The notes beneath the pieces are model-generated. The model did not search any database. It worked only from the letters and a program-made list of their open reading frames with translations, and was not told the DNA's origin. From contig NZ_LT896716.1 in assembly GCF_900187405.1 (NCBI RefSeq), positions 1,550,001 to 1,614,000 of the forward strand: 64,000 nt of DNA, given 5' to 3'. Shown here one piece after another: positions 37,258 to 45,684 of the stretch; positions within the stretch are counted from its first letter, which is position 1, and each line of letters opens with the position of its first letter. Source of the stretch: Geobacter sp. DSM 9736 (lineage in GTDB: Bacteria > Desulfobacterota > Desulfuromonadia > Geobacterales > Geobacteraceae). Both the position numbers and the translations under genes were made by a program.

Positions 37258-38438
37258 CACTCTGCAGGACCTCGCTGCTCCTCGTCATCGTCCCAGACGC
37301 ATATACGGTCGCGACCCGTCTTTTTCGCACGGTACAGCACACGGTCGGCCCGCTCGATCAGCTCATCTACGGAAACGAGTCCGCTCGGATCCGCTGCAGC
37401 AATCCCCATGCTGACCGTGATGCTTATTGAAGCGGCATCGGTCTGAACAACTCCGTCGATCCGTTCCTTGAGCCGCCTGCCGATCCGCACCGCAGTTTCG
37501 AGATCGGTGTCTGGGAGGAACACGGCAAACTCCTCTCCTCCGTAGCGACATGGTGTGTCCGAGCGCCGCATCGCCTCGCTGATCCTCCCTGCCACCTCGA
37601 GAAGCACCTGGTCTCCCGAGGTGTGCCCGTACAGGTCATTGACCCTCTTGAAGTGATCGATATCGATCATGACCAGGGCAATGCACTCGAAGGCCGCCCG
37701 TTCCTCGGCTACCGCGAAAAAATGCCTCCGGTTGTAAAGGTTCGTCAGCGGGTCGAGCTTAGATATCTCTTCCGCCTCATGACGTGCCCGCTCCACCTCA
37801 TTCAGGGCTATCGCCAGCTCTTCCCCTTTCTGCTGAATCAACCGTCTTTGCAGAAAGTCAAGCCGCATGTACCTTTCGATGGAATAGGCGGCGGACATGC
37901 CGGCAATATTGAAAGCCAGAAAGAAGAAGGTATTGTTGATGAGCACCGCCTGGGGAAGGACCCCCCGGACAAGACAGATGATCTCGTACATGATAAATAT
38001 GCCCCAGCAAAGGATGGTAGCCCCGATGAAGCGCAGCCTTGTAAAGGTATAGAAGAACATCAGGCAAAGGAGCAGCCCCACGTAATAAAGATAATTCCCG
38101 AAGAGGTAGGAACAGGCCAACATCACTATAATTCCCGCCGCCGCGACTGCCCCGTACATGAACAGCACGGGCTGCATCACCTTCGGAAAATGTCTCGAAT
38201 AGGTAAAGATATAGGATGCGAAAAGTAGGGGGCACACCAGACAGAAGCGGATGAACCATGCACCTTCCTTGAACTCGGGGATGATCTTTGGATCGAGAAA
38301 TCCGAATACCGCATAGAGCACGCAGCCCAGCATCAAGCTGGCCCGCACCTGCGTAAGGTTCCCCGCAAAATAGTCGGCACGGAACTCCTCTTCGCGTTTC
38401 CGGTCCCTGAATTTAAGAGTTAGCTTGTTCATGTCCAC
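37254..38438 (-). CDS. Membrane-bound diguanylate cyclase (GGDEF)
   Basis: 394 aa. Five or six membrane helices between about 33 and 185 form the sensor part, then a short coiled segment and a GGDEF domain (about 225-390). The active site is GGEEF at 300-304 and the inhibitory site RRSD at 291-294 is intact, so it should make cyclic di-GMP with product feedback. KLDPLTNLYNRRHF and DIDHFKRVND are the substrate and metal motifs. Signal unknown. Confidence 0.94.
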   Translation of the reverse strand: MDMNKLTLKFRDRKREEEFRADYFAGNLTQVRASLMLGCVLYAVFGFLDPKIIPEFKEGAWFIRFCLVCPLLFASYIFTYSRHFPKVMQPVLFMYGAVAAAGIIVMLACSYLFGNYLYYVGLLLCLMFFYTFTRLRFIGATILCWGIFIMYEIICLVRGVLPQAVLINNTFFFLAFNIAGMSAAYSIERYMRLDFLQRRLIQQKGEELAIALNEVERARHEAEEISKLDPLTNLYNRRHFFAVAEERAAFECIALVMIDIDHFKRVNDLYGHTSGDQVLLEVAGRISEAMRRSDTPCRYGGEEFAVFLPDTDLETAVRIGRRLKERIDGVVQTDAASISITVSMGIAAADPSGLVSVDELIERADRVLYRAKKTGRDRICVWDDDEEQRGPAEC

Positions 38439-38533
38439 TCAACGGAAAGATTGCACCACTTACAATTCATATCGTTCATATTTTCAGAATCTGTACATCG
38501 ATCAAATCTAACTCAAGACGAAAGCTCCAAACG

Positions 38534-38566
38534 GCAAAGGCCGCATCCGAGGATGCGGCCTTTGTA
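38534..38566 (-). terminator. Terminator of the DUF1566/dockerin operon
   Basis: Perfect stem CAAAGGCCGCATCC/GGATGCGGCCTTTG around a GA loop, 30 bases past the last stop of the operon. Confidence 0.85.
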
Positions 38567-38595
38567 CTACCTTCAGTTTCCGAACAGATCACCTG

Positions 38596-39123
38596 CTACT
38601 TGAGTTCCAGCGTGTGGGTCGGCGCAAGTCCGGCAACAGGCTCTCCTGCAAGGTTCACCGGCTGGAAGTTGGTCAACGTTATGTCAGTAGGATTGAGGTT
38701 GCTGACCGCTCCCTCAAGGTTGACGGTAACGAACTCGCCGGTGCGGAAACCAGCCTGATCGGTGCTTGCCAGTACGAACGTAAGTGTTCCCGGCGTGGTC
38801 GCGGTGGCAGGAACGTAATCGGCCGGCGCTATCGTTGCTTTGTCGGCTGTTACGCCGGACGGGGTTATGACGCTGCTGCTGACGGTGCCATCATTCTCCG
38901 TCTTTACCGTAACGCCGACAGGTATGCTGACCGTGATCCCGACGCCTGCAAGAGAGGTCGCTTCGGGAAGGTTTCCCTGGGTCGAAATTTTAACGACCGC
39001 AGCAGTCGGTGTAACCGGCACCGGATCCGGTTCTTTCTGTGTCGCACCGCCACCTCCGCCGCCTCCGCAACCGAACAGGGACAGGATCAAACCGAACAGC
39101 ATGAGATACTTGAAAGTTTTCAT
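38596..39123 (-). CDS. Lipoprotein with cohesin-like domain
   Basis: 175 aa. Signal peptide with lipobox LSLFGC followed by a Gly run, then a Pro/Val/Thr linker and one beta-rich domain at about 42-175. The domain shows a cohesin-like order: GITVSIPVGVTV early, then GTLTFVLASTDQAGFRTGEF, then VTVNLEGAVSNLNP and a final strand pair. The likeness is by eye and modest. It is the last gene of the operon, 24 bases after a gene for a protein ending in a dockerin-like module, which strengthens the idea that it is the surface anchor for that protein. Confidence 0.65.
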   Translation of the reverse strand: MKTFKYLMLFGLILSLFGCGGGGGGGATQKEPDPVPVTPTAAVVKISTQGNLPEATSLAGVGITVSIPVGVTVKTENDGTVSSSVITPSGVTADKATIAPADYVPATATTPGTLTFVLASTDQAGFRTGEFVTVNLEGAVSNLNPTDITLTNFQPVNLAGEPVAGLAPTHTLELK

Positions 39124-39147
39124 GTCTTTCCTCCAGAATATGTTTTG

Positions 39148-40566
39148 TTACAGGAGTCCCACCAGCCTGCGGAGCAGAATTACCACGTCTGCGGAATCGA
39201 CGCTGCCGTTGGGAGCGCCAACGGGGGCTACATCCAGACGGGTACGTTCTTCGGCAGTAAGTTCGGCTTTTCCGAGGGCTGCACGGAAAGCCCTCACCAC
39301 GTCGGCCATCCCCTGCGGATCACCACCCGGAGTGGTGACTTGTTCGAAGCTGAATACAACAGTGCAGTCGCCGGTCAGCGGGCCGGTGGTATAGACGTTG
39401 CCGTCGAAGGTGCCCGCGGGGCAGGTGCCGCCAACGGTGCCGGGCCTGAAGCCCTCTGCAGGGTTTACAGTAAAGCTTGCGCCTGCACCGCTCGCTACGA
39501 CCACCTCATTTGCGGCCAGAGTCCCGTTGCCGTTTACGGAGCCGGTGGCAGTGAAGCTAGCTTCTGCCTCGACCCCGGTGCCGGAAAGAGGCAGCTCAAG
39601 AGTCGGAGTGTTGCTGGCATTGGATACGATAACAAGAGCGGCGGCCTTTTCGCCGGCCGTGGCGGGAGTGAAGGCGAGCGACATTGTGCAGTTGCCGCCG
39701 GCGGGAACGGTTGGCGTGAGGCTGCCGCAGGTTCCGGCGGCTCCATCCCCCGGATTCAGCGTGAACATGGCGTTATCGGTGCCGGTGACGGTGATGCTGG
39801 TTACTTCGAGAGGGTCAATCCCGCCATTTGCGATGGTAAGAACCTGGGCCGGGGCCGCCTCCCCCACCGGTATTCCGGTGAAGGCCGCAGGCGCATTTAC
39901 GTTCACCGGAGCGTTGTAGCTGCGCACGAAGAGGGCATGGTTGGTCGGTGCGTCGTTAGGGCGGGTATCCCCTATGACATGCACTACCCAGCGTCTGGTG
40001 AAGGGGGTCACGCCGTCGATTTCACCCAGATACGTGTTGGACGTCCAGTAGAAAACGCCGTTGTTCCGGACATTCCTGAAGCCCTGGGTAGTCAGCCACT
40101 CGATGTTGAGCTCCTCCTCGGCAAAACTGAACTCCGGAAGATCTTCGTGGTGGGCAAGGCTGAGCAGCTCCTTGCGATTCGGCAGACGCCACTGACCGGC
40201 AAGCGAGCCGTCGTTTACATCGCAGACGCCGCTACGGATGGTCTCTGCATTATCAAGAGCTTGCTGCCAGGGTATGGACCCGAAGCAGTCCGCATTCCTC
40301 GTCCAGACCAGATCGGTCATCCGGTCGCTCATGATTCCGTTGGATGTGAAATTTCTGAAGCGGGGCTCCGGGGCCGGCACACCGGCTCTGATATCGCCGT
40401 CCTGTCCCCGAGTCCTGAAGACATCGTCGGCGCAACTGACCTCGTTGTTGGCGGCATCGTAGCAGGAGGTCTGGCCGGTTTGTGGCAGCTGAATTGCCGG
40501 AGCGGCAAGGGCGCCCGCCGGTACCAGCATGAGCAGGCTTAGAAGCATGTAGCGCAGATTCAACAT
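39148..40566 (-). CDS. Secreted DUF1566-like protein with choice-of-anchor repeat and dockerin-like C-terminus
   Basis: 472 aa. Signal peptide (about 1-21), then an N-terminal module QLPQTGQTSCYDAANNE, a DUF1566 (Lcl C-terminal-like) region with MTDLVWTRNADC and GQWRLPNRKELLSL, an Ig-like segment resembling choice-of-anchor/DUF1573 repeats (about 210-320), a Gly-rich bacterial repeat-type segment, and at 418-472 a dockerin-like pair of helices (MADVVRAFRAALG and ADVVILLRRLVGL) around an Asp/Asn-rich loop (PNGSVDSAD). Third gene of the operon. Confidence 0.8.
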   Translation of the reverse strand: MLNLRYMLLSLLMLVPAGALAAPAIQLPQTGQTSCYDAANNEVSCADDVFRTRGQDGDIRAGVPAPEPRFRNFTSNGIMSDRMTDLVWTRNADCFGSIPWQQALDNAETIRSGVCDVNDGSLAGQWRLPNRKELLSLAHHEDLPEFSFAEEELNIEWLTTQGFRNVRNNGVFYWTSNTYLGEIDGVTPFTRRWVVHVIGDTRPNDAPTNHALFVRSYNAPVNVNAPAAFTGIPVGEAAPAQVLTIANGGIDPLEVTSITVTGTDNAMFTLNPGDGAAGTCGSLTPTVPAGGNCTMSLAFTPATAGEKAAALVIVSNASNTPTLELPLSGTGVEAEASFTATGSVNGNGTLAANEVVVASGAGASFTVNPAEGFRPGTVGGTCPAGTFDGNVYTTGPLTGDCTVVFSFEQVTTPGGDPQGMADVVRAFRAALGKAELTAEERTRLDVAPVGAPNGSVDSADVVILLRRLVGLL

Positions 40567-40620
40567 AACTGTTCCTCCTCAAAAAGTATTCGGACCTTGA
40601 TGTTCACAGCGCCTGTTCCG

Positions 40621-41247
40621 TCACTCCGTCGGCAACTGCCCCCCACGCACCGGAAGAACCCTGTAATCTGTGGTGGTGTCCTTGGGAGCGCCCCTCACAT
40701 TGCCGTCATAAATATTGACCCCCCAGGCCAGGTTGGGAAAGTGTCCGTGAGTGGTTGACGTCCAGTAGCTTCCATCCGGAGCAGAGAAGGGATGGCCTTC
40801 AGGAAGCGCCGGAAGGGTGCGGGAGATATCGATGAGGCTCTCCATCTCCACTACGTTAGGAAGGCGCCAGTCGCCTGCGTTCGAACCGTCTGCCAGGCCG
40901 CACTCACCGGTGCTCAGTTCATTGGCCAGCCGGAGCGCGTCGGCCCAGTCGGTGGGCGCCAGACAGGTCGTGTTGGTAAGCCAGGTCAGGCCGGTAAGTT
41001 CGTCCGTCACCGTCCCGTCAGGAGTGACCCCATCGGCCTGCATATTGACGGTAAATCGCGGAGACGGCCACGCCACACCGGTCTGCAGTTCCCCATCCTG
41101 ACCGGTGCCTGCACATGTTGGAAGTAGTTCGCCTGCCTCGCTGTAGCAGGTTTTCTGCCCCGTCTGCGGAAGCTGGACCGTCGCAGCCCCTGCGGCAACC
41201 GGAAATGCAATCGACGCAACCAAGAGCAACAAGAGTTTTTTGCACAT
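40621..41247 (-). CDS. Secreted DUF1566-like protein
   Basis: 208 aa from ATG 41247 (GAGGAG seven bases before). Signal peptide ending near GAA, then the same N-terminal module (QLPQTGQKTCYSEAGE) and DUF1566 region (LTGLTWLTNTTC, AGDWRLPNVVEMESLID, YWTSTTH) as its neighbours, but it stops there and has no dockerin-like tail. It is the short paralogue between two long ones, so the three probably came from tandem duplication. Confidence 0.82.
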   Translation of the reverse strand: MCKKLLLLLVASIAFPVAAGAATVQLPQTGQKTCYSEAGELLPTCAGTGQDGELQTGVAWPSPRFTVNMQADGVTPDGTVTDELTGLTWLTNTTCLAPTDWADALRLANELSTGECGLADGSNAGDWRLPNVVEMESLIDISRTLPALPEGHPFSAPDGSYWTSTTHGHFPNLAWGVNIYDGNVRGAPKDTTTDYRVLPVRGGQLPTE

Positions 41248-41398
41248 GTAATTACTCCTCCTCGTCTGCGGCCGGCGGACACACCGGCCGTTTCGTTTTC
41301 GCGACCCCAGCGGGGCTCGCACCCTCCAGAAGAGCTGTCTGTCTTTCTACCCGTCTTTCATGTCTGTCCCTCCGTCAGAAAAGGATTTTTACTCCGGA

Positions 41399-42670
41399 TT
41401 ACAGTCCCACGAGCCTGCGTAGAAGTATCACCACGTCAGGAAAACCAACGCTGCCGTCCGGACGGGAAACGCCGTCCGGGCCGAGAGGCGCCAGGTCGTA
41501 TCGCGCCTTCTCCGAGTCGGTCAGTTGCAGCCGGCCCATGGCATGGCGGAAAACACGCACCACATCCCCCATCCCATAGGTGTCAGCGGCAAAGCTGGCT
41601 GTGATGGTTCGATTTGAGGCTATCTCCGTGACCACCAGAGGATTCGAGGTGCTCGTGAAGCCGGATGGTTCCGTCCATTGGACAAAGCGGAATCCGGGAT
41701 TCGGCACCGCAGCAACCGGAGTGGTATTTCCTCCCGGTGCTACCCTCTGTTCCATGGCGCCGCTGATGCTCCCCCCCTCACCGGCAATGAACGTCACCAT
41801 GTTCGGAGCCTGCTCGAAGGAGAACAGGAGGGAGCAATCGGCGGTGACGGGTCCTGTCGTGTATGTAGCGCCCTGGAAGGAGCCGGCGGGACACGTACCC
41901 CCTACCGTTTCCATGATGAGGTAGCCGGTTGCCGGGGCAAGATTGAAGGAGGCCGTTTCCCCCTGCCGGATAGCGATTGTAGTCTCGGGGGTTACGGTGC
42001 CGCTCCCAGCACCGACGGCGGCCGTTACCGTCACATTTACCCGCAGGGGGTCCCGTACGTAGAGGGCGTGGAGGACCCGGTCAGGCTGAGTGTCATCGGA
42101 ACTGGGCCACAGCGCTCCAGCAGGATGGTAGATCCATTTTGCTGCGGCATCCTGGATGTAGCTGTCCGATGTCCAGTACCAGTGATCTAGGGGGTCCGCG
42201 CCTGCCGGCAGGCTTCTCACCAGCCAGGTCCCGCCATCCCCCCGCTCGAAGTTCGTCAGAGAAAGCAGCTCCCTGCGGTTCGGCAGCCGCCATTGACCAG
42301 CACGGGAACCGTCCCCCAACCCGCATTCCGCATCAGCAAGCGTCTTCCCGCGGTCGAGCGCCTGCTGCCAGGAAGCGCCCGTGAGGCAGTTCAGGTCCTG
42401 CAGCCACACCAGATCGGTCTGATTGTCGGTCAACGTACCGTCACCGTTATCGGTGAAGCGAGTCGCCGGCGCCTGAACTCCGGCCTGAACAGCGCCATCC
42501 TGTCCGGCATGAGTATCGCCGCATGGAACAGGGCAGAAGAGATCAGGGCAAGCACCCTGCTCGTAGCACACGGTCTGCCCGGTCACAGGCAATTGCAGGG
42601 TGGCCGCGAGCGCCGCGGATGAAACAAGCAGCATGAGGCAAGCGAGCAATCCGGGAAAAATCTTCAGCAT
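41399..42670 (-). CDS. Secreted DUF1566-like protein with dockerin-like C-terminus
   Basis: 423 aa from ATG 42670. Signal peptide (MLKIFPGLLACLMLLVSS, cleaved near ALA), N-terminal module LQLPVTGQTVCYEQGACPD, DUF1566 part with QTDLVWLQDLNC, AGQWRLPNRRELLSL and YWTSDSYIQ, two Gly/Val-rich beta repeats (about 215-350, GSGTVTPETTIAIRQG and GGSISGAMEQRVAPGG), then a dockerin-like end with MGDVVRVFRHAMG, RPDGSVGFPD and VVILLRRLVGL. First gene of the four-gene operon; its C-terminus is a clear paralogue of the 39.1 kb protein. Confidence 0.8.
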   Translation of the reverse strand: MLKIFPGLLACLMLLVSSAALAATLQLPVTGQTVCYEQGACPDLFCPVPCGDTHAGQDGAVQAGVQAPATRFTDNGDGTLTDNQTDLVWLQDLNCLTGASWQQALDRGKTLADAECGLGDGSRAGQWRLPNRRELLSLTNFERGDGGTWLVRSLPAGADPLDHWYWTSDSYIQDAAAKWIYHPAGALWPSSDDTQPDRVLHALYVRDPLRVNVTVTAAVGAGSGTVTPETTIAIRQGETASFNLAPATGYLIMETVGGTCPAGSFQGATYTTGPVTADCSLLFSFEQAPNMVTFIAGEGGSISGAMEQRVAPGGNTTPVAAVPNPGFRFVQWTEPSGFTSTSNPLVVTEIASNRTITASFAADTYGMGDVVRVFRHAMGRLQLTDSEKARYDLAPLGPDGVSRPDGSVGFPDVVILLRRLVGL

Positions 42671-42968
42671 GTTGTGTCGCTCCTCGAAGAAAAGTACCGG
42701 CGGCCGAGCTGGTTGTGGCCGCGGCAGCCGCATCTGAATTGAAGATCGGGATAATTAGAGGATGCTAACAACAATAGCATTCAATTGAGGTCACGCAAGC
42801 TTGCTTATTAACTTTTTTTCATTGTTAGAAAGATAGTGTGCAGCGGGTTCCGGCACACCGGCCGGTATTGTGGGAAGAAAATCTTCTGTTGGGGAGGTCT
42901 GCAGAAATGCGGGGTAGCATAATGAGAGAAATGGGATACACTAAACCGAAGAGATGAGAGGAGACACC
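42671..42968. other. Divergent intergenic region
   Basis: About 300 bases between the DUF1566 operon and the CBS gene. AT-rich in the middle (42770-42835). I see no gene. It must hold both promoters. Confidence 0.4.
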
Positions 42969-43403
42969 ATGACGACCGTTGAACGTTGGATGACGAGAGG
43001 ACCGGTCACCATAGAGGCTGACGCTACGATAATAGAGGCGATCCACCTGCTCAAAGAGAAGAATGTCCGGCGGCTGCCGGTGATGGAAAAGGGAAAGTTC
43101 GTCGGGCTGCTCACGGAGCGTATGATAAAGGAGTTCACCCCAAGCAAGGCGACCGCCCTCGACACATGGGAGATGCACTACATCCTCTCCAAGACCCAGG
43201 TGCGTCAGGCGATGAACCCGAACCCCCTCACGGTCACTCCGGACACCGACCTGATCGAGGCGGCACAGCTGATTCACGACAGAAAGCTGTACGGCATCTG
43301 CGTCACCGACCGCAGGGGGAACCTGGTTGGGATCCTCACCACCACGAATATCCTGGAAGCACTCATCGCAATCTGCAGAAACCCCCAGATCTGCGGTCAG
43401 TAA
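42969..43403 (+). CDS. CBS-domain protein
   Basis: 144 aa from ATG 42969 (AGGAG five bases before; another in-frame ATG 15 bases upstream is less well placed). A tandem CBS pair: VERWMTRGPVTIEADATIIE and VRQAMNPNPLTVTPDTDLIE open the two motifs. Such Bateman modules bind adenine nucleotides and regulate partner proteins; nothing adjacent is an obvious partner. Monocistronic with a terminator. Confidence 0.92.
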   Translation: MTTVERWMTRGPVTIEADATIIEAIHLLKEKNVRRLPVMEKGKFVGLLTERMIKEFTPSKATALDTWEMHYILSKTQVRQAMNPNPLTVTPDTDLIEAAQLIHDRKLYGICVTDRRGNLVGILTTTNILEALIAICRNPQICGQ

Positions 43404-43416
43404 CCTTCGGAAACAG

Positions 43417-43449
43417 AAAGCCCGGCAATCCATGGACGCCGGGCTTTTC
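43417..43449. terminator. Terminator between CBS gene and hybrid kinase
   Basis: AAAGCCCGGC/GCCGGGCTTT with an 11-base loop followed by TCC; lies between convergent genes. Confidence 0.78.
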
Positions 43450-43485
43450 CTTCAGCCTCATTGGCAGCGGAATCGGTACTTCCGC

Positions 43486-45606
43486 CTAGCCTGGGACCTT
43501 TTTCCCGAGCAGAGACCTGATAACCTCCACCCCCTTCTTCAGATCCACCGGCTTGGGTAGAAAATCATCCATTCCGGCTTCCAGACACCGCTCCCGCTCT
43601 TCCTGATATGCATGCGCCGTCATCGCCAGAATGGGTGTGTGCGTGCCGCGAGCCTGCTCTTTACCACGTATCATGCGGGTGGCGGCAATCCCGTCCAGTT
43701 TCGGCATCTGCACGTCCATGATTATCAGATCGAACTCTTCCTTTTCCCACATCTCAACGGCTTCCCTCCCGGTCCTGGCAAGGTCCATCCGGAATCCCTG
43801 ATCCTCGAATATAGCCATCAGCAACTCGCTGGACAGCGGATCATCTTCGGCAACCAGGATTCGCGGGGTCTCTTTGGTTCCGGAAACCGGTGCAACGGCC
43901 TCAGCCGCCGCTGAAATGTCATAAGCGCTCTTTTTCGCCTCTTGGACCTCGTCCAGAGGCACGGTAAAGGAAAAGGTGCTCCCCGCCCCATCCTCACTTT
44001 CTACGGCGATGCTGCCACCCATCATGCCGATCATCCTGCTGCTGATGGCTAGCCCCAGACCCGTGCCGCCGTGCCTGCGGGTGTTCGTCTCGTCCAGCTG
44101 GCTGAACGGGCGAAAGAGAAGCTTCTGCTTCTCAGCCGGGATGCCGATGCCGGTGTCCGCCACCGTGAATGCGATCTCCAGCTTACCGTCCGGGGTTTTG
44201 CCTCCGGCCGCGACACGCATAGAAACGCTTCCCCGCTCGGTGAACTTGAACGCATTGCCGATCAGGTTGATGAGAACCTGCCTCAGCCGCACATAATCTC
44301 CGCGGACGGTCTCCGGCACTCCTTCTGCAATGGAAACCTCCAGCTCTAGTCCTTTCTGCTGGGCCTCTACCGAAAAGAGCTCCAGCGCGTCGGCAACGCA
44401 TTCTCTGACCTGGAAGGGCGCTTCCTCGATCTCCAGTTTCCCCGCCTCGATCTTCGACAGGTCTAGAATATCGTTGATGATCCCGATGAGAGCGCCCGCC
44501 GACCTGGCGGCTTTGGCCGTCATTTCCCGCTGTTTATCCTGAAGCGGTCCGGCGTATCCGTTCAGGAGCAGCTGGAGCATGCCGAGAACGCCGTTCAGGG
44601 GGGTCCGAAGCTCATGGCTCATGTTTGCGAGGAACTGGCTTTTCGCCCTGTTGGCGTTCTCCGCGGCCTCCTTGGCCGACCGCAGTTCCTCCTGGGCCTG
44701 CTTCTGGTCGGTAAGATCGGTGAGGGCAATGACGACGCCGCGGGGAGTTTCGCCGGGGCCGCCGTCGGGGACCATCGCGATGCGGAGAAACAGCATAGGA
44801 GAGACGCAGCCGGGGCATTCCGCCTGAGTCTCGAAGGCAAGCGGCTCCCCTGCCAGTGCCTGCGCAAACCTGTCCCTGATGGAGTAGAAGAAATCGACCC
44901 CATGCACCTCGGAAAAGGACTTGCCGATGATGCTCTCTTCGCTGCCGTGCAGCAGCTGCGCATAGGCGGGGTTGACGAACCGGAACCGCTGTTCCCCGTC
45001 CAGATAACCGATGGGTACCGGCGCAATCCCCATGACCAGCTGCAGCTGCCGTCTCGTCTCGTCCCGCGTCTCTTCCGCCCGCTTCAGGTCCGTCACATCG
45101 GTCACGGCCGTGCGAAACAGGATCGTGCGCCGCTGATAGTCGGGGACCGGCACACTGGCAAGCTGGATGTCCCGAAGGGAACCGTCCCGGCGCTTCAGGC
45201 GAAATTCGGTCACGACCCGGCTTTCACCCTTCATGCAACGTTCCAGATGCTTGAAGAAGATATCGAGGTCAGGACGGGCGACGAACATGGTGAAAGGCAG
45301 GTTTTGCATCGCGTGCTGGTCGTAGCCTGCCATACCGGCAAACGTCATGTTCGCTTCAACAAGTCTGCCCTCTCCGGTCAGGCTAATATAGCCGAGGGGA
45401 GCATAGTGGTAGAGGTCGGCGAATCGGTCCCGCGATTCTTCCAGAAGAATCTGGGCCTGTGACAGCTGGCCCGAAAGCAGTTCCAAGGTGGACTCACATT
45501 CCGCCAGCCTGTCGAGAGCCGCATTCTTCTCGGCCTCCAGGCGCGCGATAATGTCTTCCGTGCTTTGGCTGGCCTGACTGGTATCCCGATTTTTCCTGGC
45601 CATCAA
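43486..45606 (-). CDS. Hybrid sensor histidine kinase (PAS-PAS-HK-REC)
   Basis: 706 aa (or 705 from the second ATG). N-terminal coiled coil to about 60, two PAS/PAC domains (about 60-185 and 190-310), HisKA with phospho-acceptor His in NMSHELRTPLNG, HATPase with DTGIGIP and GGTGLGLAIS, and a C-terminal receiver domain (VAEDDPLSSELL, DVQMPKLDG, TAHAY, PKPVD). No membrane helix, so cytoplasmic. It follows the CheB-CheR-PAS gene on the same strand after 78 bases; a joint pathway is likely. Confidence 0.95.
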   Translation of the reverse strand: MMARKNRDTSQASQSTEDIIARLEAEKNAALDRLAECESTLELLSGQLSQAQILLEESRDRFADLYHYAPLGYISLTGEGRLVEANMTFAGMAGYDQHAMQNLPFTMFVARPDLDIFFKHLERCMKGESRVVTEFRLKRRDGSLRDIQLASVPVPDYQRRTILFRTAVTDVTDLKRAEETRDETRRQLQLVMGIAPVPIGYLDGEQRFRFVNPAYAQLLHGSEESIIGKSFSEVHGVDFFYSIRDRFAQALAGEPLAFETQAECPGCVSPMLFLRIAMVPDGGPGETPRGVVIALTDLTDQKQAQEELRSAKEAAENANRAKSQFLANMSHELRTPLNGVLGMLQLLLNGYAGPLQDKQREMTAKAARSAGALIGIINDILDLSKIEAGKLEIEEAPFQVRECVADALELFSVEAQQKGLELEVSIAEGVPETVRGDYVRLRQVLINLIGNAFKFTERGSVSMRVAAGGKTPDGKLEIAFTVADTGIGIPAEKQKLLFRPFSQLDETNTRRHGGTGLGLAISSRMIGMMGGSIAVESEDGAGSTFSFTVPLDEVQEAKKSAYDISAAAEAVAPVSGTKETPRILVAEDDPLSSELLMAIFEDQGFRMDLARTGREAVEMWEKEEFDLIIMDVQMPKLDGIAATRMIRGKEQARGTHTPILAMTAHAYQEERERCLEAGMDDFLPKPVDLKKGVEVIRSLLGKKVPG

Positions 45607-45684
45607 TTACCCCACCCCCCTTGTAGCTCATCCATCTTTTCCCGTAGAAAACGCCGGATGAACGGAAGGGGAATTTGTGCAGCA

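Noticed and set aside
38614-40542. 642-codon plus-strand frame opposite the DUF1566 operon
   Set aside because: Same reason: the minus-strand products have signal peptides and known domains, while this frame shows none.
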